A DNA stretch of 64,000 bases from Butyrivibrio sp. YAB3001 (GTDB taxonomy: Bacteria; Bacillota; Clostridia; Lachnospirales; Lachnospiraceae), in NCBI RefSeq assembly GCF_900112195.1, contig NZ_FOKR01000002.1, positions 430,833 through 494,832 of the forward strand. The letters are read 5' to 3'. A program made the translations under genes and the position numbers. The notes under the pieces are model-generated. The model ran no database searches, was not told the DNA's origin, and worked only from the letters and a program-made list of their open reading frames with translations. Shown piece by piece: positions 53,727-63,421 of the stretch (position 1 is its first letter; every line of letters starts with the position of its first letter).

Positions 53727-54965
53727 TCATTTAAGAGGATACTTGCTTGTAAGTTCTGCAATAATTGCTCTTGCTTCGTCATTCTTTTCGCCCTTGCTCT
53801 TGATTACGATAGCAATAGCCTCAGCAATCTTATCCATGTCCTCTTCGTTCATTCCTCTGGTTGTTACAGCAGGTGTGCCAAGACGGATTCCACTTGTTAC
53901 AAACGGAGACTGCTGCTCGTTAGGAATTGTATTCTTATTGGCAGTGATGTGTGCATCATCAAGCCATGCTTCAACTTCTTTTCCTGTAAGGCCAAAGTTT
54001 GTAAGATCAACAAGCATAAGGTGATTGTCTGTACCACCTGATACGATCTTGATTCCTCTATCCATAAGTCCCTTGCAGAGTGCCTTTGCATTCTTCACAA
54101 CATTTTCTGCGTATGTAACAAATTCAGGAGAAAGAGCTTCCTTAAAGCATACGGCCTTGGCAGCAACCACATGTTCAAGAGGTCCGCCCTGAATTCCAGG
54201 GAAAACAGCCTTATTAAACTTATATTTGTCCTGAGCCTCCTGATTCCAAAGAATCAAGCCACCTCTAGGGCCTCTAAGAGTTTTGTGTGTAGTTGTAGTA
54301 ACAACATCAGCATAAGGGAATGGACTTGGATGAACGCCTGCAGCAACAAGACCTGCAATATGTGCCATATCAACCATAAGAACAGCTCCGCATGCATCTG
54401 CTGCCTCTCTGAACTTCTTAAAATCTATTGTTCTGCAATAAGCTGAAGCTCCTGCAATGATGAGCTTTGGCTTATGCTCAACAGCAAGTCTGTACATCTC
54501 ATCATAATCAAGAACTCCGTTCTCATCTACTCCGTAAGGAATTACCTTGAAATATGTTCCGGAAATATTTGCACTGCTGCCATGTGTAAGATGACCACCC
54601 TGGCTAAGATTCATGCCCATTATAGTATCACCGGGCTGAAGAAGAGCAAATTGAACTGCAAGGTTTGCCTGTGCTCCTGAATGTGGCTGAACATTAGCGT
54701 AGTCACAATGGAAAAGCTCTTTTGCTCTTGAAATCGCAAGTCTCTCTACTTCATCAACTACATAACAGCCGCCATAATATCTTTTGCCCGGAAGTCCCTC
54801 GGCATATTTGTTGGTAAGCGGGCTTCCCATAGCAGACATAACTGCTTTGCTGGTCCAGTTCTCAGATGCTATCAGCTCAATATGATCATTCTGACGATCA
54901 ACTTCTTTTTCGATAAGATCTGCTATCTCAGGGTCAACTACTCTTAGTTCTTCCAATGAATACAT
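53727..54965 (-). CDS. glyA: Serine hydroxymethyltransferase
   Basis: Converts serine and tetrahydrofolate to glycine and methylene-tetrahydrofolate, using PLP. A 412-residue protein: [15 protein letters not shown], the substrate-binding [42 protein letters not shown] and the PLP lysine in [14 protein letters not shown]. The ATG ([10 protein letters not shown]) lies seven bases after GGAGGAG; the frame extends 17 codons further upstream through that site. It is monocistronic with its own terminator. No glycine riboswitch or T-box is seen upstream. Confidence 0.97.
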   Translation of the reverse strand: MYSLEELRVVDPEIADLIEKEVDRQNDHIELIASENWTSKAVMSAMGSPLTNKYAEGLPGKRYYGGCYVVDEVERLAISRAKELFHCDYANVQPHSGAQANLAVQFALLQPGDTIMGMNLSQGGHLTHGSSANISGTYFKVIPYGVDENGVLDYDEMYRLAVEHKPKLIIAGASAYCRTIDFKKFREAADACGAVLMVDMAHIAGLVAAGVHPSPFPYADVVTTTTHKTLRGPRGGLILWNQEAQDKYKFNKAVFPGIQGGPLEHVVAAKAVCFKEALSPEFVTYAENVVKNAKALCKGLMDRGIKIVSGGTDNHLMLVDLTNFGLTGKEVEAWLDDAHITANKNTIPNEQQSPFVTSGIRLGTPAVTTRGMNEEDMDKIAEAIAIVIKSKGEKNDEARAIIAELTSKYPLK

Positions 54966-55147
54966 TTCAAGACTCCTCCTGTTTATACATATGTGATCGG
55001 TTGTTTCTTTTCGCAATTTAATGCGTTAAAGCAACATCTTTCAAATGGTAACACACAAATAAAAAAAATGCTATAATATTTACATTAATTTATTTTTTAA
55101 CAATTCTTATAATCTGTTAAAAATATAATGGGAGGCCAAATCAAGAA

Positions 55148-56164
55148 ATGTACTACTGCATCGTAAACCCTTCAGCCAGATCCGGCAAAGGAAAAGAGAT
55201 ATGGGAAAAGCTCGAGAACAAATTTGCGGAGAGAGGGTTAGAATACCGGGCAGTATTCACAAAGGGCCCCGGTCACGCATCCAAACTCGCCAAAAATCTT
55301 ACGTCTGATAACTCAAAAAATCCTGATGAAAAAGAAAAAAGAGATTCAAGTAAAAACAAGCCAGACAACTCTTTACCAAAAAAGCTTGTAGTTCTTGGAG
55401 GAGATGGAACTCTGAATGAAGTAATAAACGGAATACAGGATTTTGATAATACACTGCTAGGATATATTCCGATTGGTTCAAGTAATGATTTTGCCAGAGA
55501 TTTATCATACCCTAAGAAGATAGACACTCTAATAGACAGAATAATCGAAGGAAAGCTTGTTCGCACTCTTGATTTAGGAAAATTAACATATAATTCAATG
55601 TCAAGGGAAACATCAAGACTACATGAGGACCGCATTAAAGTCACAAGATTATTTGATGTCAGTTCAGGTATAGGCTTCGATGCTGCAGTATGTGAAGAAG
55701 CCCTCTCCTCCGGCACCAAGAATTTTCTTAATAAGCTTGGCCTTGGCAAGCTTACCTATGGTTCAATTGCATTAAGGCAATTATTAAAAGCAGAAAAAGT
55801 ACCATGCGATATCATATTGGAAAACGGTGAGACCATACATTTAAACCGCTTTATATTCATTGCAGCTATGATTCATCACTACGAAGGTGGCGGCTTTAAT
55901 TTTGCTCCTGATGCCGATCTAACAGATGGCAAATTCAACCTGGTATATGCAGGCGATATGCCCTCCGGCAGAATGCTTATCGCACTCCCCTTCTCATTCT
56001 TTGGCCGCTACTTCTGGATAAAAGGAATTGGACATCATATAACAGGCAAAGTTACTATCAAGACCGATAAGCCCATGTGGGTACATACTGACGGTGAAGT
56101 TTCCGTTAAATCAGACAATATATCGCTGGAATGTCTGAAAAAAAAGCTGAAGATGATGAACTGA
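55148..56164 (+). CDS. Diacylglycerol-kinase-like lipid kinase (YegS/BmrU family)
   Basis: A 338-residue cytoplasmic kinase. It has the conserved start YCIVNPSARSGKGKEIWEKL, the nucleotide-binding LVVLGGDGTLNEVINGI, and GYIPIGSSNDFARDLSYP, all of the DAGKc family. It probably phosphorylates diacylglycerol or a related lipid. An insertion of about 25 charged residues (KNPDEKEKRDSSKNKPDNSL) before the GGDGT motif is unusual. The ribosome site GGGAGG is 12 bases from the ATG, longer than usual. A terminator follows. Confidence 0.9.
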   Translation: MYYCIVNPSARSGKGKEIWEKLENKFAERGLEYRAVFTKGPGHASKLAKNLTSDNSKNPDEKEKRDSSKNKPDNSLPKKLVVLGGDGTLNEVINGIQDFDNTLLGYIPIGSSNDFARDLSYPKKIDTLIDRIIEGKLVRTLDLGKLTYNSMSRETSRLHEDRIKVTRLFDVSSGIGFDAAVCEEALSSGTKNFLNKLGLGKLTYGSIALRQLLKAEKVPCDIILENGETIHLNRFIFIAAMIHHYEGGGFNFAPDADLTDGKFNLVYAGDMPSGRMLIALPFSFFGRYFWIKGIGHHITGKVTIKTDKPMWVHTDGEVSVKSDNISLECLKKKLKMMN

Positions 56165-56237
56165 TATCTACAAATAAGAATATTGCTCGCTCAAATGCGC
56201 ATCCATAAAATTCAATAGAATAACACATAAAAAATAG

Positions 56238-56294
56238 GAGCATTTCTATAATCCCCATGTAATTTATACGGGTAATATAGAAATGCTCTTTTTT
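56238..56294 (+). terminator. Terminator after the lipid kinase gene
   Basis: GAGCATTTCTA and TAGAAATGCTC pair, with an inner CCC/GGG, followed by six T residues. Confidence 0.9.
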
Positions 56295-56333
56295 ATTAAA
56301 AAGTGATTTACTATGGTACAAAGAATTTTACAG

Positions 56334-57335
56334 TCACTTTATCGAAGCTGCATTTGAAGCATCTACAGGAGAAAATGGAACCCATACATACTTAAGGTCT
56401 TCAGTAGCTCCTTCCACGGTGCTCAAGTCGCCGCCTTTACCAAGAACACTTGCTGCCTGTACTGCAGCACTGGCCTGACCTTTTGCATCCTGCAAAACTG
56501 TAAATGCCATCTCCCCTGCAAGTATTGATGCACAACCATCAGCTGTGGCATCTACTCCGGTAACTGGTATCTTGCTGCAATCAAGTCCAAACTCTTTTAA
56601 CCCTTCCACAGCACCAAGAGCCATCGTGTCATTATTGCAGAAAATAGCATCTACATCCTGACCGGTCTTCATAAATATCTCAAATTTGGCTTTTGCTTCT
56701 GTATCTGACCAGTTGGCATAGTCTACAAATACATAATTGGCATTACAGCCGTTTGCCTTTAAAGTATCCTTAACTGCCTTTGTTCTGTTGATCGTAGCAA
56801 AATGTCCTCGTTCTCCCTCAAAAATAATCACATTTAATGATTTAGGATTTCCAAGTTTTTTAAGAACATATTCGGCCTGATACTGACCTGACTGGGCCTC
56901 GTCAGAACCCACGTATATGTATTTTCCTCCTTCAAGATGTGAATCAGCGGGCTGACTATTTACATAAATGATAGGAAGATCATTTGATACCACATTCATC
57001 TGAAGAGCAGTATTAGCATCTCCGGCCCTTAAGATAATTGCGCTATATCCGGCTGCTTTAGCTCCTGATATCTGATTTGTCTCAAATTCTGCATTGCCGC
57101 CGGTCTCAACCATATCAAGTGTTACTCCCTGGCTCTTTGCAGCTGAAACAATAGCATCTGAAAGTGTCGCTCTATAGGTATCATTGGTATCAGTCATAAG
57201 AAATAATATCTTTCCGCCACTACCACCATTTGATACACTTTGCGAAGAACTTCCGCATCCTGAAAGAATAAACGCTGACAGAGTCATTATGAGAAAACAG
57301 GACATGAATTTTTTTATCTTAACCAAACTAAACAT
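56334..57335 (-). CDS. Sugar-binding lipoprotein (periplasmic-binding-protein family)
   Basis: A 333-residue extracytoplasmic sugar-binding protein of the galactose/ribose (type I) fold. The lipoprotein signal ends LSAFILSGCGSS, with Cys as the lipidated residue. The fold landmarks are GGKILFLMTDTNDTYRATLS, DAIFCNNDTMALGAVEGLKE and PVTGVDATADGCASILAGE. No permease or ATPase gene is nearby. It shares an operon with a chemoreceptor, 12 bp downstream of it, so it may feed ligand information to that receptor. The ATG follows GAGGAGG. Confidence 0.9.
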   Translation of the reverse strand: MFSLVKIKKFMSCFLIMTLSAFILSGCGSSSQSVSNGGSGGKILFLMTDTNDTYRATLSDAIVSAAKSQGVTLDMVETGGNAEFETNQISGAKAAGYSAIILRAGDANTALQMNVVSNDLPIIYVNSQPADSHLEGGKYIYVGSDEAQSGQYQAEYVLKKLGNPKSLNVIIFEGERGHFATINRTKAVKDTLKANGCNANYVFVDYANWSDTEAKAKFEIFMKTGQDVDAIFCNNDTMALGAVEGLKEFGLDCSKIPVTGVDATADGCASILAGEMAFTVLQDAKGQASAAVQAASVLGKGGDLSTVEGATEDLKYVWVPFSPVDASNAASIK

Positions 57336-57347
57336 ATCTTCGCCTCC

Positions 57348-59366
57348 TCAAATCTTGAACTTCTGAACATAAGATGTCAGAGTCTGTGATGTACCGGCAA
57401 GTTCATGTGAATTATCTGCCACATCCTGACTGCTTCTTGTTATATCATTAGCCATCTCTACCATATTTTCGGAAGTTGCCAGAATTTCATCTGCGCTTGC
57501 AGCCTGTTCCTCTGAAATTGCCGCAACGTTTGTGGCAACATCATCAACTTTTTCGATATTCTCGATCATAGACTCGATAAGAGCATTGGAATCCTGAATG
57601 TTATTGTAGATCTGATCAAAGGTATTAACAGCCACACCGATAAGCTCACTGTTTTCCTGGATGCTATCAGCGCTGGCATTAGCCTGACCAACCGCATCAG
57701 CAATGAGCCTGTGCACTTCTTCTATAAGGTTTGAAATATTCTGTGCACTCTCCGCAGAAGTCTGCGCAAGCTTAGCAATCTGAGTTGCCACAACTGCAAA
57801 TCCCTTTCCTGCCTCTCCTGCTCTTGCAGCCTCAATACTTGCATTAAGAGAAAGAAGATTCGTCTCTTCTGCGATTTCTCCGATCATTCCAACGATATTA
57901 GTGATTTCTTCAGAAGCTGAACCAACTTTATTGATTGATTCGACAAGCCTCTCATTAGCATCAGCAATTCCGTCCATTGCACTGCTGAGTTTTTCCATAT
58001 CGCTTCTGCCTTTTTGCGATATCTCTACTGTATCCTTCATGCTCTGATTAGCTTTTTCACTGTTATCCCTTGTATCAGCCACAACCTGTGCAAGTGTCGT
58101 AGCATTTTCAGCAATATCATTTACAGCTGTCGCAAGCTGGTCAACAGTCTCATTAAGCTGCTTCATTGCTTCCGCCTGAGACTGTGATGCCTCATACATG
58201 GTCTTGGCTACTCTGTCACTATTGTCAGATTCCTCTTGAAGCTTATCTGATTCATTGCTGATACTTGAAAGCATTTTTCTCATAGATGTCACAAAGTCTG
58301 ACACCTTACTGCCCATCACACCAATCTCATCATTACTTGAAGAATCAACAGTTATTGTAAAATCACCCTCAGACATTGCTGCGATATTATTGGAAATATT
58401 TGAAAGCGGCGCAACAACTCTTTTAACTACAAACAATATCATGATTGTTATAAGAACTATGGCTACTGCGCCAACTACAAGCAGCATCATCCCAAGCTGA
58501 GATACTGTCTGCATAATGATATTTGTTGGAATGTAAGATACCAATATCCAGTCAGTTCCTTCGACATCATAAAATGCCACCATATAATTTCCGATTTCCT
58601 GTGTGGCACGATTATTAGCCATTATGGCTTTTGCTGCTCCTGACAAAAGAGCATCACTACTACTTTCAGAAAGAACTGTATTTACCACACCAAAATCTCT
58701 GTGAGCAAGTATCTTATAATCATTAGTATCTACAAGAAATGAGCTTGCTTTTGACATTTTTACACCGGAATTAACGATTATGCTTATCTTATTAAGCGTA
58801 ACATCAGCGCCTATTACTTTAATTGTATCTGAACCATCATTCAATATTCCGGTAGCACTTATAACAGTTTCCCCTGTTTCATTCGTATAAGCTGTGCCAT
58901 AGGACATCTCAACTCTGGTAATGCCCTGCTTATACCAGGTACTTCCGGTTACATTATCCTCAACTATATCCGCTTCCGAAGCCTTATAAAACTTCCCATC
59001 AGAAGTTCCAATGTAAAAACCTTTAGGAGCATTTGAATTATAGCCATAGTACGCATCAAGAAAAGAATTATAATCTGCTTCCTGAATGCCCTGTGACTCA
59101 ATCGTATATTTGACCGTGCTGAAATACCTGAGATTCTCATCCAGCCAGGCTTCAATATTATCTGCCTGATTGGAAATAGAAGATTCCAGTGTCTCTGTTG
59201 CCATCTCAGACATCCTGCGCTTTGCAACTGATGCTGCGATGTTTATAAGTGCAATGACCGCAAGTACAACTACAGGTAAAATGTACATCAATAACTTGGT
59301 ACTAATCTTTTTGTTTTTCTTTGTACCTTTTACCTGCTGAACATTTACCACCTCATTTTTATCCAT
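57348..59366 (-). CDS. Methyl-accepting chemotaxis protein (dCache, HAMP, signalling domain)
   Basis: A 672-residue chemoreceptor. Membrane helix 1 lies at about 24-45, an external dCache sensor at about 50-295 ([38 protein letters not shown]), helix 2 at about 305-328 and HAMP to about 380. The cytoplasmic coiled coil ends near 672, with the conserved tip [20 protein letters not shown] followed by [13 protein letters not shown]. It should control CheA and flagellar rotation; no che genes are in view. GGAGGG lies before the ATG of [10 protein letters not shown]. It is co-transcribed with the sugar-binding lipoprotein. Confidence 0.95.
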   Translation of the reverse strand: MDKNEVVNVQQVKGTKKNKKISTKLLMYILPVVVLAVIALINIAASVAKRRMSEMATETLESSISNQADNIEAWLDENLRYFSTVKYTIESQGIQEADYNSFLDAYYGYNSNAPKGFYIGTSDGKFYKASEADIVEDNVTGSTWYKQGITRVEMSYGTAYTNETGETVISATGILNDGSDTIKVIGADVTLNKISIIVNSGVKMSKASSFLVDTNDYKILAHRDFGVVNTVLSESSSDALLSGAAKAIMANNRATQEIGNYMVAFYDVEGTDWILVSYIPTNIIMQTVSQLGMMLLVVGAVAIVLITIMILFVVKRVVAPLSNISNNIAAMSEGDFTITVDSSSNDEIGVMGSKVSDFVTSMRKMLSSISNESDKLQEESDNSDRVAKTMYEASQSQAEAMKQLNETVDQLATAVNDIAENATTLAQVVADTRDNSEKANQSMKDTVEISQKGRSDMEKLSSAMDGIADANERLVESINKVGSASEEITNIVGMIGEIAEETNLLSLNASIEAARAGEAGKGFAVVATQIAKLAQTSAESAQNISNLIEEVHRLIADAVGQANASADSIQENSELIGVAVNTFDQIYNNIQDSNALIESMIENIEKVDDVATNVAAISEEQAASADEILATSENMVEMANDITRSSQDVADNSHELAGTSQTLTSYVQKFKI

Positions 59367-59529
59367 TACTACCCTCCAGAAAGTATAAAAATAAGTTAAT
59401 AGTCTGAAACTATCAGCTATTTGATTTTTTGCACCGCATAATTTCCCTACTGTCGTACCATAATTATAGCATTGCACAAATCAAAATATGCTGTTTTTCG
59501 ATAATTTTCAGTCTTTTTTAAGAGAAAAT

Positions 59530-59575
59530 AAATAAAAAGAGACTGTAAAAATGTAATCTCATTTTACAGTCTCTA
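59530..59575 (-). terminator. Terminator of the PAP2 gene
   Basis: AGAGACTGTAAAA and TTTTACAGTCTCT pair; on the minus strand the stem is followed by TTTTTATTTATTTT. Confidence 0.9.
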
Positions 59576-59633
59576 AGCTATTTTTCTTTTATAGTTGATT
59601 AGTCTTTGATTCTATATTTAAGCATAAATACAA

Positions 59634-60344
59634 TTAATTATATCGAACTGCAACCTTCTTCTCCTGCTTTACACAGAAGTTCTCAAGAATTGCTGTATGA
59701 TAGAACAGAATATAGAATATTATAGCCATAATAAAGGCAGTTATTACATCATAGAATGAATGCTGTTTTACAAACAAAGTTGAAAGTATAATAAGCCAGC
59801 CAATGATATCACTGATTACAATATATGGCTTATTAAATCTCTTGCTATGATGTACTGCAATCATGGTTCCTATTGAATTATAAACATGAATACTAGGCCA
59901 AAGGTTAGACGGTGTATCCGAATTGTAAATAACCTGAACCAAATGGGTAAAAACATTATCTCTTGGCATTACAGCAGGTCTTAACTGATGCATATTTGGA
60001 AACAGTGTCGAGACCACAAGAAAAACGGTCATGCCGGTAGCCAAAAAGAAAAAGTTCTTGTAATAGTCCTCAACGTCAAACGAGAACATAAAAAACAAAA
60101 GCGTAAGCGAAACATACAAAAACCACATGTAATACGGAATAATAAATGCTTCTACAAATGGAATATAATCATCTATTGCTGTATGTATCACTGTATAATG
60201 TGCAAAATTGTGATGTTCAATATAAATGAACCAATAAAGATAGATTGGAGCATAAATAAATATCGGAGTTGCCAGCTTTAACAGATCAAAAAAAGTTTCT
60301 CTATTAAGAGCTCTTCCCGTCCACATCTCGTATTTCTTTTTCAT
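59634..60344 (-). CDS. PAP2-superfamily membrane phosphatase or phosphotransferase
   Basis: A 236-residue protein with six hydrophobic segments. The second PAP2 motif is SNLWPSIHVYNSIGTMIAVH and the third is VKQHSFYDVITAF, holding both catalytic His residues. The first motif is less clear (VMPRDNVFTHLVQ region). Close relatives act as lipid phosphatases or as inositol-phosphoryl transferases in glycolipid synthesis. It lies 134 bp after a GT2 glycosyltransferase gene on the same strand, in line with a membrane-lipid or cell-surface role. The ATG follows GAGG. Confidence 0.85.
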   Translation of the reverse strand: MKKKYEMWTGRALNRETFFDLLKLATPIFIYAPIYLYWFIYIEHHNFAHYTVIHTAIDDYIPFVEAFIIPYYMWFLYVSLTLLFFMFSFDVEDYYKNFFFLATGMTVFLVVSTLFPNMHQLRPAVMPRDNVFTHLVQVIYNSDTPSNLWPSIHVYNSIGTMIAVHHSKRFNKPYIVISDIIGWLIILSTLFVKQHSFYDVITAFIMAIIFYILFYHTAILENFCVKQEKKVAVRYN

Positions 60345-60477
60345 AATAACACCTCATTGCTGATCAGCGTAAATCAGCTCAAAACAAACGCTCAAAATAT
60401 CCTACTTTTCAATTTTTACTGCAACAATTTATAATGAACCATATAAAAAATTGACATCTGATTATTGCTACATACTA

Positions 60478-61503
60478 TCAATTGAAGTGGAATATTCTCT
60501 GAAGCAGCTTATATCCTGCCAGTGTAATCTTTCTTCCGCCCTTACCGGGAAGATAGATATAAGTTCCCTCAATGCTATATCTAATCTTAAGATACAAAAG
60601 GAAATTCTTATCTTTTATGTATTCAAGAAGATCTTTTCTCTTTGCAAGGTTCTCCGGAGTATCTTCTGTGATAAGAAGTACGGATGAAATCGCTGTGATG
60701 ATCTCAAGATAATTGAACATATATTTATGTCTTTCTCTCTGTGAGCGAATCATGCCGTAGTTCTCAACATAATAATCAATCATCAGTTTGTTGACGCGAA
60801 TCTGCTGGTCAATTCTTGAAAGCATGATTTTCTGGTTAACTGACTGATCTTCACGTCCAATGTAGTAATAATAGAAGTTAACATCGAGATAATACATGTT
60901 CTTAACAAAAGGAAGCGGATTAAAAACATAGATATTATCAACATAGAACGTATGCTCAGGAAGCTTAAGTCCACACTGCTTCAAAAGCTTTGTTCTGAAA
61001 ATAACGGAGTGCATTAAAAGGTAATGTCCCTTAGGAGTTCTCTTGATATCCTTCCATGTAAACAGCTGTTCAATAGGGAACATGGAATTGTATCTCATTA
61101 CCTTGTGTCTCTTCTCACCCACTTTATTGTAAACGAAATTGCTGATAAGAAGATCAAGCTGTGTTTCTCCGCCTGCAAGTTCTGAAAGGGTCGAAAGAAT
61201 CTTTCTGTATGCTATTTCTTTTACCCAGTCATCTGAATCAACTACCTTAAAGAATAAACCTGTCGCATTCTCTATTCCTGCATTTACTGCACTTCCATGT
61301 CCTCCGTTTGGCTTATGGATAGCCTTGCATATTGTCGGATATTTCTTTGCGTAGTCATCAGCGATCTCTGCTGTCCTATCCTTTGAACCATCATCAACGA
61401 TCAGGATTTCTACATCTTCTCCTCCTACAAGAAGTGAGTCAATACACTTCTCCATATAGCTTTCGGAATTGTAGCATGGTACTGCAATTGAAAGTAATTT
61501 CAT
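60478..61503 (-). CDS. Family 2 glycosyltransferase
   Basis: A 341-residue GT-A enzyme. It shows LSIAVPCYNSESYMEKCIDS, VEILIVDDGSKDRTAEIADD, HKPNGGHGSAVNAGIENATG and the metal-binding KVVDSDDWV. The C-terminal 200 residues contain a region seen in teichoic-acid or capsule type GT2 enzymes (QSVNQKIMLSRIDQQIRV). There are no membrane helices. The acceptor is unknown. AAGGAG lies 11 bases before the ATG. Confidence 0.92.
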   Translation of the reverse strand: MKLLSIAVPCYNSESYMEKCIDSLLVGGEDVEILIVDDGSKDRTAEIADDYAKKYPTICKAIHKPNGGHGSAVNAGIENATGLFFKVVDSDDWVKEIAYRKILSTLSELAGGETQLDLLISNFVYNKVGEKRHKVMRYNSMFPIEQLFTWKDIKRTPKGHYLLMHSVIFRTKLLKQCGLKLPEHTFYVDNIYVFNPLPFVKNMYYLDVNFYYYYIGREDQSVNQKIMLSRIDQQIRVNKLMIDYYVENYGMIRSQRERHKYMFNYLEIITAISSVLLITEDTPENLAKRKDLLEYIKDKNFLLYLKIRYSIEGTYIYLPGKGGRKITLAGYKLLQRIFHFN

Positions 61504-61569
61504 TTTGTAACTAGCTCCTTAAAACTTTCTATTTATCATAATATCCATGGCAAAATAGCCATATGGATA

Positions 61570-62187
61570 TTACCTTAATCTTGTACTTTCAAACTTCTCC
61601 ATAGTTGAAAGACAAGTACGAAGGTCGTTATATCTGTCGTAAACATCCCCCTCATTCACCACAACACCAAGGGACATAGCCATGATATCGATCATATCAT
61701 TTGTTATTGTTGAACGAAGTTTGGATAATATATCGTTCTTCTCGGAAGCAAGGTCAGCATCCATAAACTGAATGACTAAAGGATCAAGATTAAGATCTTT
61801 TGCCTCCTCATCAACGCTTTTTTCCATTACTTTAGAAGGCTTGTAAGGCTCTTTTTTAAACTCTTCCCTGGCTGTTGTATATTTCTTTTGCTTATCATCA
61901 GTATTCTCATCTGAAACATCATAAGAAGCATATGACACAGAACTATTGCCTGCATCTGCAGCCTCAACCTTCTCAAAACGATACTCCTGAGCAGCATCAG
62001 GATATTTATGCCTGTCTACCTTGGACATAAACATTTCAAGCGGTCTGACGTAAACCTTATAATCACCGTAAAGCGCCTGGTACACGACCATCTCTTCCCT
62101 GGTTTCTGAATGTATAGCCAAAGTAACTATCTGATATAAATTTCCCTTAAAGTGTCTATATAACTCCTGTGGTTTTGGTTTATTCAA
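61570..62187 (-). CDS. DUF1653-domain protein
   Basis: A 205-residue soluble protein. The N-terminal DUF1653 domain (about 5-65) has YRHFKGNLYQIVTLAIHSET and MVVYQALYGDYKVYVRPLEM. The middle is acidic and low-complexity. The C-terminal 70 residues (LDPLVIQFMDADLASEKNDI) form a helical domain that is not usual for the short stand-alone DUF1653 proteins. The start is TTG, seven bases after GGGAGG. The function of the family is unknown. Confidence 0.88.
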   Translation of the reverse strand: MNKPKPQELYRHFKGNLYQIVTLAIHSETREEMVVYQALYGDYKVYVRPLEMFMSKVDRHKYPDAAQEYRFEKVEAADAGNSSVSYASYDVSDENTDDKQKKYTTAREEFKKEPYKPSKVMEKSVDEEAKDLNLDPLVIQFMDADLASEKNDILSKLRSTITNDMIDIMAMSLGVVVNEGDVYDRYNDLRTCLSTMEKFESTRLR

Positions 62188-62258
62188 AGCTAGCCCTCCC
62201 TGACTATTAATAAACTTAATCTTTTTAAGTATAATCCCAAGATAATTTTATTTCAATC

Positions 62259-63275
62259 TTACTTTCCTGATGTAAATTTTATTATCACCATTTCGATACT
62301 TATTACATAATCAAGCTTACCGCTTTTTACAGCTTCATCATTTGAAGCGCACAGTTCAAGAGCTTCTACAAGGTCTTGTCTGGTATATGCCTTTGCCCAA
62401 TTAACATATTTGCCCACAAGGAACGGTGCAAGCTTAACAGCACTTGCTATAGCTGAATTATTCTTGTGATTATCGCTCATCTCCTTGATCTGAAGCATCA
62501 GATTGAACTGCCTTGTGATAAGGGCCAGTATCTTAGCCGGAGGCTCCTTTAAAGCCAAAAGATCATAGTATAGATTGATCGCTCTCTTCTGATTTTTTTC
62601 AACTATGGCATCCATCATGGCAAAAATCCTGTTGGTGAGCCAGTTAGCGCAGACTGCTTCGATGTCCTCCTCAGTTATCTCATCACGATACATGCAATAG
62701 CAGACAAGCTTTTCAATCTCAGAACTGATATTTGACATATCTGTGCCAACTCTGTCTATCATAAATGCAACAGCTCTGGGTGAAATTGATTTTCCTTCAC
62801 TCTTTATCTTGCCGGCTATCCAAGTCTTCAATGTGCCTTCATCCTGCTCCTCACAGCACATTTCAAAGCCCGTCTTAGAAACAGCCTTATAAATATCCTT
62901 TCGTTTATCAACTTCTTTTTCTGCAAAAATAAAAAAAGTTGTTTCTGAAGGATTCTTGAGGTAATCAGCAAGCTCAGCACAGCCGCTCTTAAAAAAGCCG
63001 CTGTTCTCTATCAGAATAACTCTTTTATCCGATAAAAAAGGCATCGTCTCAGCAAGGTCGATAATCTCACCGGGTTTAATTGAATCTCCCTCAAATCTGG
63101 AAAAATTCATTGATGAAGCATCTCCTGCCAGGGCCTTAACCAGTTTGTCCCTGTTCTGTATACGAAGGTATGCTTCTTCCCCGTAGATAAGGTAACAATG
63201 CTTAAATGTGCCATTTTTAATATCTTCATTGAGTTGTCTTTGCTTTACAGGAAAATCCGTAGTCTTTGCGGCCAT
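62259..63275 (-). CDS. holA: DNA polymerase III subunit delta
   Basis: The delta subunit opens the sliding clamp as part of the clamp loader. A 338-residue protein with HCYLIYGEEAYLRIQNRDKL, MNFSRFEGDSIKPGEIIDLA, MPFLSDKRVILIENSGFF and late FNLMLQIKEMSDN, LAPFLVGKYVNWAKAY, all matching HolA. There is no Walker A site, as expected. It follows a comEC-like gene on the same strand, an order common in Firmicutes. The ATG follows GGGGG. Confidence 0.94.
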   Translation of the reverse strand: MAAKTTDFPVKQRQLNEDIKNGTFKHCYLIYGEEAYLRIQNRDKLVKALAGDASSMNFSRFEGDSIKPGEIIDLAETMPFLSDKRVILIENSGFFKSGCAELADYLKNPSETTFFIFAEKEVDKRKDIYKAVSKTGFEMCCEEQDEGTLKTWIAGKIKSEGKSISPRAVAFMIDRVGTDMSNISSEIEKLVCYCMYRDEITEEDIEAVCANWLTNRIFAMMDAIVEKNQKRAINLYYDLLALKEPPAKILALITRQFNLMLQIKEMSDNHKNNSAIASAVKLAPFLVGKYVNWAKAYTRQDLVEALELCASNDEAVKSGKLDYVISIEMVIIKFTSGK

Positions 63276-63421
63276 AATTTACCCCCATCCAATCAATTAT
63301 ACATTCTTAAATCAAAAATTCAAGGATGTTCATTGTTAGATATTTTTATCTACATGGTCAAATCATATTCTTACAAATGCACGACATAGATTTCGTTACT
63401 GAATTAACAGTAACATTTTGT
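63276..63421. other. Short gap between comEC and holA
   Basis: Nothing recognised besides AT-rich sequence; no terminator is evident, so readthrough from comEC into holA is possible. Confidence 0.4.

Noticed and set aside
53727..55147. Glycine riboswitch upstream of glyA
   Set aside because: The 180 bp before the start are AT-rich and show no aptamer-like conserved core.
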